NCBI GenBank assembly: GCA_903926465.1
Contig: CAIYJE010000031.1
Span: 1-64,000 of the forward strand
Length of the DNA: 64,000 bases
From: an uncultured Planctomycetales bacterium
Lineage (GTDB): Bacteria; Planctomycetota; Planctomycetia; Isosphaerales; Isosphaeraceae
Direction of reading: 5' to 3'
In this document: in pieces, positions 8,498 to 17,743 of the stretch
How the letters are laid out: every line of letters begins with the position of its first letter
Numbering within the stretch: position 1 is the stretch's first letter
The notes under the pieces: model-generated
Seen by the model: the letters and a program-made list of their open reading frames with translations, nothing else
Databases searched by the model: none
Told to the model about the DNA's origin: nothing
Program-made: the position numbers and the translations under genes

Positions 8498-9682
8498 ATG
8501 CGTGAAATCAAAATCGCCCAGATTGGCGAAGGGTTCATGGGCCGCACCCATTCCAATGGGTGGTCTCAGGTGAGTCGGTTCTGCAATCCGCCGGTCAGGC
8601 CGATCATGCACACAACCTGTGGTCGGCGAGACGAGGCCTCTCGTGCCTTTGCCAAGCACTGGGGTTGGCAGCATTCCTCCACCCACTGGGAGCAGGTGAT
8701 CCAGTCTCCGGAGATCGACCTGGTTGATATCTTGACGCCTAACAAACTGCATGCCCCCATGGCCATGGCGGCCATTGCGGCCGGCAAGCATGTGGCGTGT
8801 GAGAAGCCAATTGCCAGCACGCTTACCGAAGCGCGTGAAATGGTGCAAGCCGCACGGTCGTCCAAGGTCAAAACGTTCGTCTGGTACAACTACCGACGCT
8901 GCCCCGCCGTGGCCATGGCCCATCGCCTGGTCAAGGAAGGGAAGATCGGCAAGATCCGTCACGTGCGGGCCGTGTATCTGCAAGACTGGGCAGACGAGTC
9001 GATCCCGCTGATCTGGCGTTTTGATAAGAACCAGTCTGGCACCGGCTCGCATGGCGACCTGAACGCCCACATTATTGACATGACCCGGTTCGTGACCGGT
9101 GAGGAAATTACCGAGATTGCCGGCGCCATTGTGGAAACCTTCATCAAGAAGCGAAAAGTTGCCTCGGCAGGCGCAGCCGGCGGAATTGCGGCCGGAATTG
9201 AGGCCGGCTCTGAAGAAATGGGCGACGTGACGGTGGACGATGCCGTGCTATTTCTGGCCCGCTTCTCTGGCGGCGCAGTTGCCAGTTTTGAGGCGGCACG
9301 CCAGGCAACCGGCAACCAGAACCACAATGGGTTTGAGATCAACGGTACCAAGGGAGCCATCAAGTTCAACTTCGAGCGCATGAACGAACTTGAATATTAT
9401 GATGCAACCCGCCCCAGAGCCGTTCAGGGCTGGACCAACATCATTTGCACCCACGGTGGTGACCACCCTTACGCCGAGCATTGGTGGCCAGACGCCCATT
9501 GCATTGGTTACGAACATGGTTTCACCAACCAGGCGCTGGATATCTTGCTGGCTCTGGCCGGCAAAGAACCCACGGTTCCGCTGCCAGACTTTGAAGATGC
9601 CTACCAAACTCAGCGCATTCTGGAAGCGGTTCTTGTTTGTGCCAAGGAAGACCGAACCGTGAAGGTGGATGAGATCCAGTAA
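8498..9682 (+). CDS. Gfo/Idh/MocA family oxidoreductase
   Basis: An NAD(P)-dependent sugar-type dehydrogenase of 394 residues. The N-terminal Rossmann fold opens with KIAQIGEGFMGRTHSNGW (GxGxxG-like), then DLVDILTPNKLHAPMAMAAIAAGKHVACEKPIA, which carries the family EKP lysine motif. The C-terminal dehydrogenase domain shows GSHGDLNAHIIDMTRFVTGE, where the His is in the place of the usual catalytic histidine. The substrate is likely a sugar or inositol but cannot be fixed. ATG 8498 is chosen because AGAGGG lies about 7 nt upstream and the Rossmann fold starts at once. A strong terminator follows, so the gene is a single unit. Confidence 0.92.
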   Translation: MREIKIAQIGEGFMGRTHSNGWSQVSRFCNPPVRPIMHTTCGRRDEASRAFAKHWGWQHSSTHWEQVIQSPEIDLVDILTPNKLHAPMAMAAIAAGKHVACEKPIASTLTEAREMVQAARSSKVKTFVWYNYRRCPAVAMAHRLVKEGKIGKIRHVRAVYLQDWADESIPLIWRFDKNQSGTGSHGDLNAHIIDMTRFVTGEEITEIAGAIVETFIKKRKVASAGAAGGIAAGIEAGSEEMGDVTVDDAVLFLARFSGGAVASFEAARQATGNQNHNGFEINGTKGAIKFNFERMNELEYYDATRPRAVQGWTNIICTHGGDHPYAEHWWPDAHCIGYEHGFTNQALDILLALAGKEPTVPLPDFEDAYQTQRILEAVLVCAKEDRTVKVDEIQ

Positions 9683-9694
9683 GGCTCTCGGATT

Positions 9695-9732
9695 GCTCCG
9701 GGATGAAATCACACTCGTCCCGGGGCTTTTTT
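9695..9732 (+). terminator. Rho-independent terminator of the oxidoreductase gene
   Basis: GCTCCGGGA (9695-9703) pairs with TCCCGGGGC (9718-9726, one G-T pair) and is followed by TTTTTT. It starts 12 nt after the stop codon. Confidence 0.85.
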
Positions 9733-9779
9733 CAAACACGGGTCCCCTGCAGCACTGCAAACAAAGAGGATCATCTCCC

Positions 9780-10259
9780 TTGAGTGCGAAAGACGATCCT
9801 CTGATTCGGTTCAGTGTGGCGATTGGCGGCGAACTGCTCCAGCGGTTTGATCAGTACCGGGAAGAGCACCAGTACCCAAACCGATCAGAGGCTGTGCGCG
9901 GCCTGATGCGGGCAGCCCTGATTGAAGACGCAATTGAGCATGAAGACGTAGAGGCGGTTGGCGTAGTCACGTTGATCTATGACCATCACGCCAGTCGAAT
10001 CTCGGACCGGCTGACCGAACTCCAGCATGAGCATTTAGATCGCGTGGTAACCAGCACCCATATGCACCTGGATAGCACTCGTTGTCTGGAGGTTATTCTG
10101 CTGCGCGGGCCAACCCGGGTTATCCGTGAATTGGCCAACGGCCTGATTGGCACCAAAGGGGTTGAAACGGGGCGGCTCGTTCTGGCCTCTGCGCATCCGG
10201 TTGGTTCAGCGGATGCAGAAGCCCACGGCCATCCGCATCCGCATCCGCATTCTGGCTAA
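9780..10259 (+). CDS. nikR: Nickel-responsive transcriptional regulator NikR
   Basis: A 159-residue NikR. The N-terminal ribbon-helix-helix (IRFSVAIGGELLQRFDQYREEH...NRSEAVRGLMR) binds DNA, and the C-terminal ACT-like domain binds Ni(II). The four nickel ligands of E. coli NikR (His76, His87, His89, Cys95) are matched with identical spacing by His83, His94, His96 and Cys102 (LQHEH and HMHLDSTRC). The C-terminal tail is extra and His-rich (AHGHPHPHPHSG), possibly a metal sink. The TTG start at 9780 follows AAGAGGA by about 10 nt; a longer frame upstream would run through the terminator. No nickel transporter or urease/hydrogenase genes are adjacent, so its targets must be elsewhere. Confidence 0.93.
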   Translation: MSAKDDPLIRFSVAIGGELLQRFDQYREEHQYPNRSEAVRGLMRAALIEDAIEHEDVEAVGVVTLIYDHHASRISDRLTELQHEHLDRVVTSTHMHLDSTRCLEVILLRGPTRVIRELANGLIGTKGVETGRLVLASAHPVGSADAEAHGHPHPHPHSG

Positions 10260-10279
10260 AACAAAAAAGGATTTGTGTG

Positions 10280-11098
10280 TCATTTGCCGCGTGCGGCGAA
10301 TGCATTGTCTTGGGGCCGGTAGCCGAGCTTGGCGGTGGTTTCGTCCACTGGCCAGTGACCGCCCTGATTGGCGGACATGGCGTTAAGCACCACGTGTGAG
10401 CCTGGTTCCAGGTCGGCCTCAACGGCGCGCGTGAAAAGGTCGATCAGGTCTGCATTTGAGAGCCAGAGCTGCCGTTTTGCGTCATCGGGCAGGCTCTCTG
10501 CCTGGTTCTCGCCGCGCTGAACGTAGCCAATGCGGAGTCCGACGAAGGTGAGTCCTTGCGCCTTTGCGAGGGCAATTCCTAGCCGTTCACCCATCAGCTT
10601 GGAGGCACCAGAGGCCCCCTCGGGCTGGGGAGATAGATCGGGCGTGATCGGCCGATCGCGATCATGGTGCCCCCCCATCACGCGATGAGAGCTGGCAAAG
10701 ACTAGCCGATCAATTCCCGCAAACGCCGTGGCCAGAAACACGTGGTTCAAGGCATCGAGATTGGACTGAACCATGTCTGGCCAGGCGGCCGTGGGGTCGG
10801 CATGGGCCGCCAGATGCACCACCACGTCGGCCTCGTCAAAGTGAGAGAGCCATTCTTCATCCCACTGAGAGAGATCGGCCTCTTCGATTCTGGAATTCGG
10901 CAGCGGGTTAGAGTCCAGCAAGATCAGTTCGTAGCGGTCGGCCCAGGCTGCGGTGAGGATCTTGCCAATGGTCCCGGAGGCGCCGGTGATCAGCACGGTT
11001 TGCGGCAGATCTTGCGCCTCGGGCGCAGGGGCGGGTTGGCCCAGCACCGGCAACAGGGGGAAGCTTCGTAACCCGGACTCACGTAGATGATCATTCAT
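10280..11098 (-). CDS. NAD-dependent epimerase/dehydratase, uronate-dehydrogenase-like, catalytic Tyr replaced
   Basis: An extended short-chain dehydrogenase of 272 residues. The NAD-binding motif TGASGTIGK is present, followed by DLSQWDEEWL, VVHLAAHADP and the FASSHRVMGG active-site strand, which resembles uronate dehydrogenases. The expected Tyr of the YxxxK pair is Ser163 (ASGASK, Lys167), as the codon is TCT rather than TAT/TAC. This suggests altered or lost chemistry. It overlaps the GH88 gene by ATGA, so the two are translationally coupled. The GH88 neighbour makes an unsaturated uronic acid product, so a uronate role is a reasonable inference. It converges on nikR with 20 nt between. 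Confidence 0.82.
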   Translation of the reverse strand: MNDHLRESGLRSFPLLPVLGQPAPAPEAQDLPQTVLITGASGTIGKILTAAWADRYELILLDSNPLPNSRIEEADLSQWDEEWLSHFDEADVVVHLAAHADPTAAWPDMVQSNLDALNHVFLATAFAGIDRLVFASSHRVMGGHHDRDRPITPDLSPQPEGASGASKLMGERLGIALAKAQGLTFVGLRIGYVQRGENQAESLPDDAKRQLWLSNADLIDLFTRAVEADLEPGSHVVLNAMSANQGGHWPVDETTAKLGYRPQDNAFAARGK

Positions 11099-12276
11099 GA
11101 CTGGTCGTTCCGGGGATCGCACGCGGCGTTCTGAGGTTGGCCGTTGCGTATGGTTGCAAGAACCTTGCAAACGGCTTCAAGAAAGAAGAAATCACCCCAC
11201 ATGACCGACTCATCTACACCCAGTCCTCGATGGTAATGGTAAACCCCGTGTTTCAGGGTCCCTTCCCAATCAGGATTGGCGCAGGCGAGGAACTGATCAT
11301 GGCAAAGGGCGTCCAACAGGTTCCAGGCGGCAAGCTGGTACTGCTGAGATCGGTCAGGTGAAGCGCTGGCTGTTAACTGGGCCAGTTGCAGCAAGCCCGA
11401 TGCGGCAATGGCTCCAGCCGAGGAATCGGCAATTCTCAGCGCCCCAGCCGGTGCATCAAAATCCCAAGGGGGAATAAATGAGTCTGGCAGCCGATTCAAA
11501 AAGTGGTCGGCATTGCGGCATGCCACATCGAGATCGCTGAGGTTTTGGGTATAGGTGTAAACGGTTCCATAGCCGTACAGCGACCAGGCCAGCCCGCGAG
11601 TCCAGTCACTTTCTGCGTTCAAGCCCTGGTGGGTGGACTGGTGCAAGAACTGACCGGTCTCTGGATTGAATGTGCCCTCATGCGCAGTGCCTCCATTGGG
11701 CCGCACCAGAAACCGCTCGGTGGTCCGGCAATGGGCGTCGGCGATGGCGCGAAGCGCCGGGTCGTTGGTCTCACGCGCGGCGTAGTAGATAATTGGAACG
11801 TTCATCATGATATCGATGAACAGGCTCTGGGTTCCAATGAACGAGCAGAGGTACTGGCCCTTGGGGTGAAAGCGTATGGCAAGGGTTTGGCCGGCCGTGA
11901 TCAAGACCTGATGCAGGTGGGGATCGGCCGTCTGTTGATACCAGGGCAGATAGGTGTTCAGAAAAATGAAGCCAAGGTCATGAACTTCGCGATCGTGCTG
12001 CTTGTATTCGAGCAACCGCGAGTAGTGCTCGGCCGTAGATCGCCACCAGCGATCGCCTGTCCGTTCAGCGATCAGCCACATCTGCCCAGCAAGAAAGCCC
12101 GCGCACCAGTCGGTCCACAGCGCTCCGCCATGATTCCAGCGCCCCTGGCTGGTATACATGGGGAAGAAGTCGGGCGATGCTTCGACCAGATTCCGCACCT
12201 TGATCTGGGCGGTCGCAAAGGCCCGCTCCAGCCTTGGTTTCAGGGTTTCCAGCACTAGCGGTTGAGGAACAGCCAC
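11095..12276 (-). CDS. Glycoside hydrolase family 88 (unsaturated glucuronyl hydrolase)
   Basis: GH88 enzymes remove the unsaturated uronic acid left at the non-reducing end after polysaccharide lyases act. The two family Asp motifs are visible: HDLGF at about residue 100 and FIDIMMNVP at about residue 155. Other matches include GRWNHGGALWTDWCAGFLAGQMWL, HQGLNAESDWTRGLAWSLYGYG and DSSAGAIAASGLLQLA, giving the alpha6/alpha6 barrel. No signal peptide is seen, so it probably acts in the cytoplasm on imported disaccharides. GTG at 12276 lies 6 nt after GGAG; an earlier GTG at 12285 overlaps that site. It sits in an operon between a threonine-dehydratase-like gene (65 nt upstream) and the dehydrogenase it overlaps. 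Confidence 0.9.
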   Translation of the reverse strand: MAVPQPLVLETLKPRLERAFATAQIKVRNLVEASPDFFPMYTSQGRWNHGGALWTDWCAGFLAGQMWLIAERTGDRWWRSTAEHYSRLLEYKQHDREVHDLGFIFLNTYLPWYQQTADPHLHQVLITAGQTLAIRFHPKGQYLCSFIGTQSLFIDIMMNVPIIYYAARETNDPALRAIADAHCRTTERFLVRPNGGTAHEGTFNPETGQFLHQSTHQGLNAESDWTRGLAWSLYGYGTVYTYTQNLSDLDVACRNADHFLNRLPDSFIPPWDFDAPAGALRIADSSAGAIAASGLLQLAQLTASASPDRSQQYQLAAWNLLDALCHDQFLACANPDWEGTLKHGVYHYHRGLGVDESVMWGDFFFLEAVCKVLATIRNGQPQNAACDPRNDQS

Positions 12277-12341
12277 ACCAAGCACTCCAGAGACTGATAA
12301 CCGGCGATGGACCGAATTTCCGTGATCGAGACCGATGGAAC

Positions 12342-13358
12342 CTACTCATGGGGAATGCTGAGGATTTGCCGAAGCTGCTCGGCCGTGATATTTGCCCCGC
12401 TGAGCATGATACCAACGCAGTGACCTGCCAGTCTTTCACGCAGCGCCATGGCGGCCGCCACACCGGCAGCCCCTGCCCCCTCGGCCACCTGGCGTGAGGT
12501 CTCGATTAGCAGCCGAATTGCCGCAACAATCGCGGGATCGGAAACCAGCATCATCTCATCGACCAGCCTGGGCAACAGTTCAAGCGTCAAGGGGAACGGC
12601 TCACGAGTAGCCAGCCCTTCCGCAAAGGTCTGAGCCGTTTCGGTGACAATTCGCCGCCCCTCTTTCCACGACCGGTAGATCGCCGGGGCCCCCTCGGCCT
12701 GTACACCAATCACGCAAATTCCCGGATTGACGGCCCTGGCCACAACCCCAGCACCAAGCACACCACTCCCGCCGCCCACCGGCACGATGATGGTATCAAC
12801 CTCGGGAACCGCCTCCAGCAATTCCAGCGCACCCACCGCCACCCCAGAGATCAGCAGCGGCTCAATCGACCGGACCATCCGCAGCCCATCCCGTTCAGCC
12901 CGCGCTTCGGCGGCATGCCGGGCCTCGTCAAAGTCGGCCCCTTCCAGAATAACCTCGGCCCCCAGAGACCGGGTGGCAGCCGCCTTCAGGGCGTTGGCAT
13001 TCTCAGGCATGTAAATCACAGCCGGAACTTGAAACAGCCTGGCCGCGTAGGCCACCGATTGCGCATGGTTGCCGGTTGAAGCGGCAATCACCCCTCGGGC
13101 TCGCTCAGTGGCCGACATCGCGGCCAGCAAATTCACACCACCCCGCACCTTGAAGGCACCGGTGGGATTGAGGTGTTCACACTTCAGCACCGCCCGGAAA
13201 CCAAGCGCTTCGGACAGCGCCTCGGATTCAAGTGTCGGTGTTGGCCTCAAATAGCTACCAATTCGATGCCGCGCCTGAAACACATCGGCCAGGGTCAAAC
13301 CGGTATCGCGTAGAGGTGGTGCTTCCGTTGGTCGGCCACCCAAGTTGTCATCAACCAT
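12342..13358 (-). CDS. Threonine/serine dehydratase-like PLP enzyme
   Basis: A fold type II PLP enzyme of the threonine dehydratase / serine racemase group. The PLP lysine is in the motif TGAFKVRGG, the phosphate loop is VGGGSGVLGAG, and STGNHAQSVAYAA and MPENANALKAAATRSLGAEV are the usual substrate and cofactor blocks. There is no C-terminal ACT domain, so it is the short, catabolic form (about 338 residues). It may deaminate threonine or serine or racemise an amino or hydroxy acid. ATG 13358 is chosen for GGGAG about 9 nt upstream; an in-frame ATG at 13400 has none. It is the first gene of the operon with GH88 and the dehydrogenase-like gene. Confidence 0.87.
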   Translation of the reverse strand: MVDDNLGGRPTEAPPLRDTGLTLADVFQARHRIGSYLRPTPTLESEALSEALGFRAVLKCEHLNPTGAFKVRGGVNLLAAMSATERARGVIAASTGNHAQSVAYAARLFQVPAVIYMPENANALKAAATRSLGAEVILEGADFDEARHAAEARAERDGLRMVRSIEPLLISGVAVGALELLEAVPEVDTIIVPVGGGSGVLGAGVVARAVNPGICVIGVQAEGAPAIYRSWKEGRRIVTETAQTFAEGLATREPFPLTLELLPRLVDEMMLVSDPAIVAAIRLLIETSRQVAEGAGAAGVAAAMALRERLAGHCVGIMLSGANITAEQLRQILSIPHE

Positions 13359-13604
13359 GTGAAACCGCTCCCAGACTCCGGTCCAAGCAGAAACCATCAA
13401 ATGACGCTAGCGGGCCACATCGAGCGTCTACGTGTAGGAGACCTGGACTAACGGACCCAGTTCACAAGTTAAACCGTTCGGCTTGATATCGCATTGGGGC
13501 CGAAGGAGCTGCTCTGAAAGTCGGCCTTGGTCAAGATGATGTTATCAAGGAGCAAGGCCTTAGCTGGCACGAACCCGAGCAAACCCGAAACGGGCCTGGA
13601 GAAA

Positions 13605-14519
13605 CTAGGCGTTGTCTGGGCTGGGCAATTCTGGTGTTGCCTTCTCAATTTCCACCGGATTCTCTGCGCCCAGCAAAACTTCGAGTCCACGAATCGACGC
13701 GGCCTCGTAAATGGGAACCAGAGAATCCAGAAACGGGGTCTCCCCGCGCCAGAAAGGAAACCCGCCAAGCTGGCGGGCTTGCGGTGCGGAGGTCCTGGGA
13801 ATTTCCACCTCACCCGAGGATTCCTCAAAATGCAGGCCGGCCCTGCCCCAGAACCGATTATGCTCTCCGGTCAGGGGCTCTGGAGGAGCCACCGGTTTAA
13901 CCGTTTCCGCGCTATGCGGACAGACCGCGCCCAGGCCGGCCATCAACTCGTCTCGCTTCAGGCCCCGAAGCATGAAAAGCAGAAACGGGTCACGGTCAAA
14001 TTCTTCGCCCAGTAAGTAATAAATGGCCGCTGTATGCTTGCATGGGTTTGACCAGTCATCACAGGAACAGCTCGTGGTCAGGTCCCAGAGTTTCGTCGGA
14101 AACAAAGAGATTCCAGCGTCTTGAAACAACTGTTCGATATCACGAGGCATCTCGCCAGCCAGTAGCTTGGCCGCAAAAAGAACCTGGCGACCGAGCGCCC
14201 GGAAGATCTTGGCCCAGTCTGTTGGGGACAGAGTTTTGACCTTGATGGTCACTTCGTACGGCTTGGTTCTGGAGCCCTGAACCCGTGCGTTGACAATTCC
14301 TGTCTCGACCTGGATTGACAGCACTTGCCCATTACGTGCGTACGATTGCCCGCGAGAAAGCCGCGCTCCAATATCAAAACGTTCGAGAACTTCAATCCAG
14401 CGCCTGGCCCACCAGGTATCGCCAAAATCCTGCTTAGACTGCGAACGGATTCCCCCCTTCGCCGGCCGAGGCCTGGAAGGCTCAAAATCCGCATCGTTCC
14501 AAATCCCTCGGCCTGCCAT
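13605..14519 (-). CDS. SWIM zinc-finger protein, partner of SNF2 helicase
   Basis: A 304-residue protein with the opening DFGDTWWARRWIEVLERF, a (Y/F)ARNGQVLSIQVETGIVNARVQGS strand pair and a SWIM zinc finger CSCDDWSNPCKH (CxC...CxH). The rest of the C-terminal half has no recognised domain. Members of this family are nearly always encoded next to a SNF2-type helicase, as here (59 nt behind the helicase stop, same strand). The SWIM domain probably binds DNA or protein and guides the helicase. Its exact task is unknown. Confidence 0.88.
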   Translation of the reverse strand: MAGRGIWNDADFEPSRPRPAKGGIRSQSKQDFGDTWWARRWIEVLERFDIGARLSRGQSYARNGQVLSIQVETGIVNARVQGSRTKPYEVTIKVKTLSPTDWAKIFRALGRQVLFAAKLLAGEMPRDIEQLFQDAGISLFPTKLWDLTTSCSCDDWSNPCKHTAAIYYLLGEEFDRDPFLLFMLRGLKRDELMAGLGAVCPHSAETVKPVAPPEPLTGEHNRFWGRAGLHFEESSGEVEIPRTSAPQARQLGGFPFWRGETPFLDSLVPIYEAASIRGLEVLLGAENPVEIEKATPELPSPDNA

Positions 14520-14578
14520 TCCGATGCCCCCTGGACCGTGAACCCATCCCCACCATGCCGACTGATTTCTGAACTGGA

Positions 14579-17500
14579 CTAGCCCGCCAGCGCTTCTTCA
14601 CGCAGCGCGAACAGGGCTTTTAGCTCTGTGTTTGAGAGCTTGGTGAGCCAGGCTTCGCTGCTATCCACAATGGTGCCAGCCACTTCGGTTTTCTCTTCGA
14701 TCATGGCATCGATTCGCTCTTCCAATGTGCCCGCGCACACGAATTTATGAACCTGAACCCGCCGCGTCTGCCCAATCCGGAAGGCCCGGTCTGTGGCCTG
14801 ATTTTCCACCGCCGGGTTCCACCAGCGGTCAAAGTGGAACACATGATTCGCGGCCGTAAGGTTCAAGCCGGTACCACCCGCCTTGAGCGAAAGAATGAAA
14901 ACCGGCGGCGCGTCACTGGCCGGATTCTGGAACAACTCAACCATCCGGTCTCGATCGGTCTTGGGCGTTGCGCCATGGAGAAACAGAATCTCGCGGCCGA
15001 ACGTCTCCTGGAGATGGCTTTTCAGCAAGAACCCCATCTCGGCGAACTGGGTAAAGACCAGGGCCCGGTCACCGGCATAAAGGGCTTCTTCAAGCATCTC
15101 GGTCAATCGAGACAGCTTGCCAGAGCGACCGGCCAGTGGCGATTGATCTCGTAAGAAGTGCGCGGGGTGGTTGCACACCTGCTTGAGCTTCATGAGGGTG
15201 GCCAGCACAATCCCCTTGCGCTGGATACCGGTAGCCGATTCGATCAGCTCTGCGGTTCGATCAACCACTGCGGCATAAAGTGAGGCTTGCTCTCTGGTCA
15301 GCGTACAGAACACCTTCGTTTCTAGCTTGTCAGGCAGGTCGGCGATAATCGCCTTATCGGTCTTCACCCGTCTGAGGATGAACGGCCCGGTAAGCCGACG
15401 CAGTTGCTGACCCATGATCGGATCACGCTGCGCCTGGATGGGAATCTGAAAGGTGCGTTTGAATTCGGCCTGAGTTCCCAACCAGCCGGGATTCAGAAAC
15501 TCCATGATCGACCAGAGATCGCCCACGTGGTTTTCCACGGGCGTACCGGTAAGGGCAATCCGATGGGCCACTTTCAAGCCTCTGGCAGCCTGGGCTTGCT
15601 TGGTTTGGGGATTCTTGACGTTTTGGGCCTCGTCCAGAATCATGCTTGTCCAGGGAATATGCTTGAACTGGTGAAAATCTCGATGTAGGAGAGCATAGCT
15701 GGAAAGGACGATGGCGTGCTTGGACGCTCGTTTCTTGAATTCAGCGTCTCGGGACCGCTCCAAGCCGTGATGGATCATCACCGGCAGGTCGGGCGTGAAC
15801 CGGGCCGCTTCTTTTTTCCAGTTCCCCACCACCGACATCGGGCAGATCAGCAGGGTCGGGTTTCGCTCACGGGGCGGAGTGCTTTCCCACATGTGCTGGA
15901 TCAGAGCCAAAGTCTGAACCGTCTTGCCTAGCCCCATGTCATCGGCCAAACAGGCACCTAGCCCCCACCTGCGCAGAAAGTCCATCCATGAGTAGCCCCG
16001 CTCCTGGTAGGGCCTGAGCGCGCCATGAAACCCCTGCGGCGGCTGGAGCGTTTCAAATCCGGCGGCCCCTTCCAGTTGATTCAGCAGGTCTGCCAGCCAG
16101 CCAGAGGCCTCAACTCCCGCAAAGTCGAGCTTTCCGGGCGGTTTTGCGACTCCGAGCGCCATCTGTACGGCGTCTCGGGCCCGAATTGCCGTATCTCCCT
16201 TGGATTTCCAGAAGGCGATGGCCGCCTGAATCTCTGCCGGGTCAAGTTCCACCCACTGGCCCTTGACCTGCACCAGCGGGGTCTTGATCTTGCTAAGCGC
16301 CTTCAACTCTTGAAGCGTTAGAACGTGGTCACCCAGGGCAACCTGCCAGTGGAAGTTCAGGAGTTCATCCAGCGAGAGGCCGGACTTGTTGGGGGCTTTG
16401 GGGGCAGTGACCACAGCCCTGGCCGATAGCCGGAGCGAGGTCCCCTTCCGGGTCCACCAGGCTGGCAAGAAGACGCCAAACCCAGCCTGTTCCAGGCTGT
16501 TGGCACGCTGGGTCAGAAACTCGTGGGCCCCCGTGGCGTTGAGTTCGAAACCGGTGGGGGCTGTGGACTTGAGGCTAGACTCGATGCGGGGGCAGATGGA
16601 TGCAGCTTGCCCCAGCGCCGAAAGCAGGTACTCACGCGGTCGGAAACCGTCGCGAGCCAGCAGTTCAGCCTCTGGCCCTTTGCCGGTCCAGGCCGCCTCT
16701 GCGGGAATTAACAGGCTGGGATCATCCACCGCCTGCAGCAAGTAATGCATCTGCCAGCGATCGGAATCTTTACCAGACGGGCTATCTTTACCAGACGTGC
16801 TGCTGGGTTCGTCTAGCCGCAGACAGAGCCGGAACGGAGCAGAGGCCGCCAGTTCCAGCGGCCGCCGCCACTTGCCAATTTGTTCGGCAAGTCCCGACAA
16901 CTCCTGAGAGTCGCCGGTCATCCGGCCATCCTGGGTCCGCAGGGCATGCAGCCATTGATCATGGGTGCTGGCAAACCGCTTGGGATTCTTACCAACCACC
17001 GCACGAGATGAGCGCACCAGATGATCGACAAGCGTCGTCAGAACGCCAGCCAGAATCGCGGATGCAGCGGTGGAAGGTGCCTGAGACGGGTCAATACTGA
17101 GCGCCCGGCAGGCGTCGGGCATTGCACGCCCGAGCTGTTCGGAACGGATTCGGTCTTCACCGGTCAGCACTGGCTCCCAGCATGCGCGAAACCCACTCCC
17201 GCCTGCGTCTGGCCTCATGCCGGGAATGTATTTCTGGCGAGCCAAGATCGACCCTGCCCAGCGGAGAACTTCGGCCCAGTAGGCCAGGGTCGGGCCAATC
17301 ACTACGCCAGGGCCCCAGGTAGTCCGGCCTGTACAGGCCAGCAAAATGTCCACGGTCTGAGCCGGCGTTGGAAGCAGAACCGGAATCGTCCAGGGAGCCA
17401 GCTGGACGTCGCCAGGATCGCTGGATTCATCGGCAAGTAATGAGCTGGAAGGAAGTGCCCCACTCGCATTCGACGGCAACCAAGCAAGCCAGCTTCGGTT

Positions 17501-17743
17501 CTTATCGCCGGGCGGCTTGCAGTGCGCAATCTCAGCCACAATAACCTGAGCAAGCACCTGAGACTCGGCCGCGAACCGAGATCGCTCAACCGCAACCGGA
17601 CGGCTCTCCTGCTTGGTTTTCCCAGTAGTTTTTTTGGCAACGACCGAGCGTTTGCTGGGATTGGCGTTTGCGGTTGGCGGGGTTGAGGTTTCACCCCACA
17701 AGAGAAGCTGGTTTTCCGATGCCGAGGCTTGGAGAATCAACAT
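14579..17743 (-). CDS. SNF2-family DEAD/DEAH helicase
   Basis: A 1054-residue SNF2/Rad54-type ATPase. The first half matches the SNF2-associated region found in bacterial HepA-like proteins (LSLDELLNFHWQVALGDHVLTLQELKAL...). The motor is in the second half: the PYQERGYSWM Q-type motif, DDMGLGKTVQTL (Walker A), ILDEAQNVKN (DEAQ box), LTGTPVENHVGDLW (motif III), then FILSLKAGGTGLNLTAANHVFHFDRWWNPAVE and RAFRIGQTRRV (motifs V and VI). Such enzymes translocate on double-stranded DNA and remodel protein-DNA complexes. It forms an operon with the SWIM zinc-finger gene downstream. A separate SF2 helicase of another family is at 40526. No clear ribosome binding site is seen before ATG 17743. Confidence 0.95.
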   Translation of the reverse strand: MLILQASASENQLLLWGETSTPPTANANPSKRSVVAKKTTGKTKQESRPVAVERSRFAAESQVLAQVIVAEIAHCKPPGDKNRSWLAWLPSNASGALPSSSLLADESSDPGDVQLAPWTIPVLLPTPAQTVDILLACTGRTTWGPGVVIGPTLAYWAEVLRWAGSILARQKYIPGMRPDAGGSGFRACWEPVLTGEDRIRSEQLGRAMPDACRALSIDPSQAPSTAASAILAGVLTTLVDHLVRSSRAVVGKNPKRFASTHDQWLHALRTQDGRMTGDSQELSGLAEQIGKWRRPLELAASAPFRLCLRLDEPSSTSGKDSPSGKDSDRWQMHYLLQAVDDPSLLIPAEAAWTGKGPEAELLARDGFRPREYLLSALGQAASICPRIESSLKSTAPTGFELNATGAHEFLTQRANSLEQAGFGVFLPAWWTRKGTSLRLSARAVVTAPKAPNKSGLSLDELLNFHWQVALGDHVLTLQELKALSKIKTPLVQVKGQWVELDPAEIQAAIAFWKSKGDTAIRARDAVQMALGVAKPPGKLDFAGVEASGWLADLLNQLEGAAGFETLQPPQGFHGALRPYQERGYSWMDFLRRWGLGACLADDMGLGKTVQTLALIQHMWESTPPRERNPTLLICPMSVVGNWKKEAARFTPDLPVMIHHGLERSRDAEFKKRASKHAIVLSSYALLHRDFHQFKHIPWTSMILDEAQNVKNPQTKQAQAARGLKVAHRIALTGTPVENHVGDLWSIMEFLNPGWLGTQAEFKRTFQIPIQAQRDPIMGQQLRRLTGPFILRRVKTDKAIIADLPDKLETKVFCTLTREQASLYAAVVDRTAELIESATGIQRKGIVLATLMKLKQVCNHPAHFLRDQSPLAGRSGKLSRLTEMLEEALYAGDRALVFTQFAEMGFLLKSHLQETFGREILFLHGATPKTDRDRMVELFQNPASDAPPVFILSLKAGGTGLNLTAANHVFHFDRWWNPAVENQATDRAFRIGQTRRVQVHKFVCAGTLEERIDAMIEEKTEVAGTIVDSSEAWLTKLSNTELKALFALREEALAG

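Noticed and set aside
8240-9070. 276-residue minus-strand frame
   Set aside because: It is antisense to the start of the oxidoreductase, which has clear family motifs.
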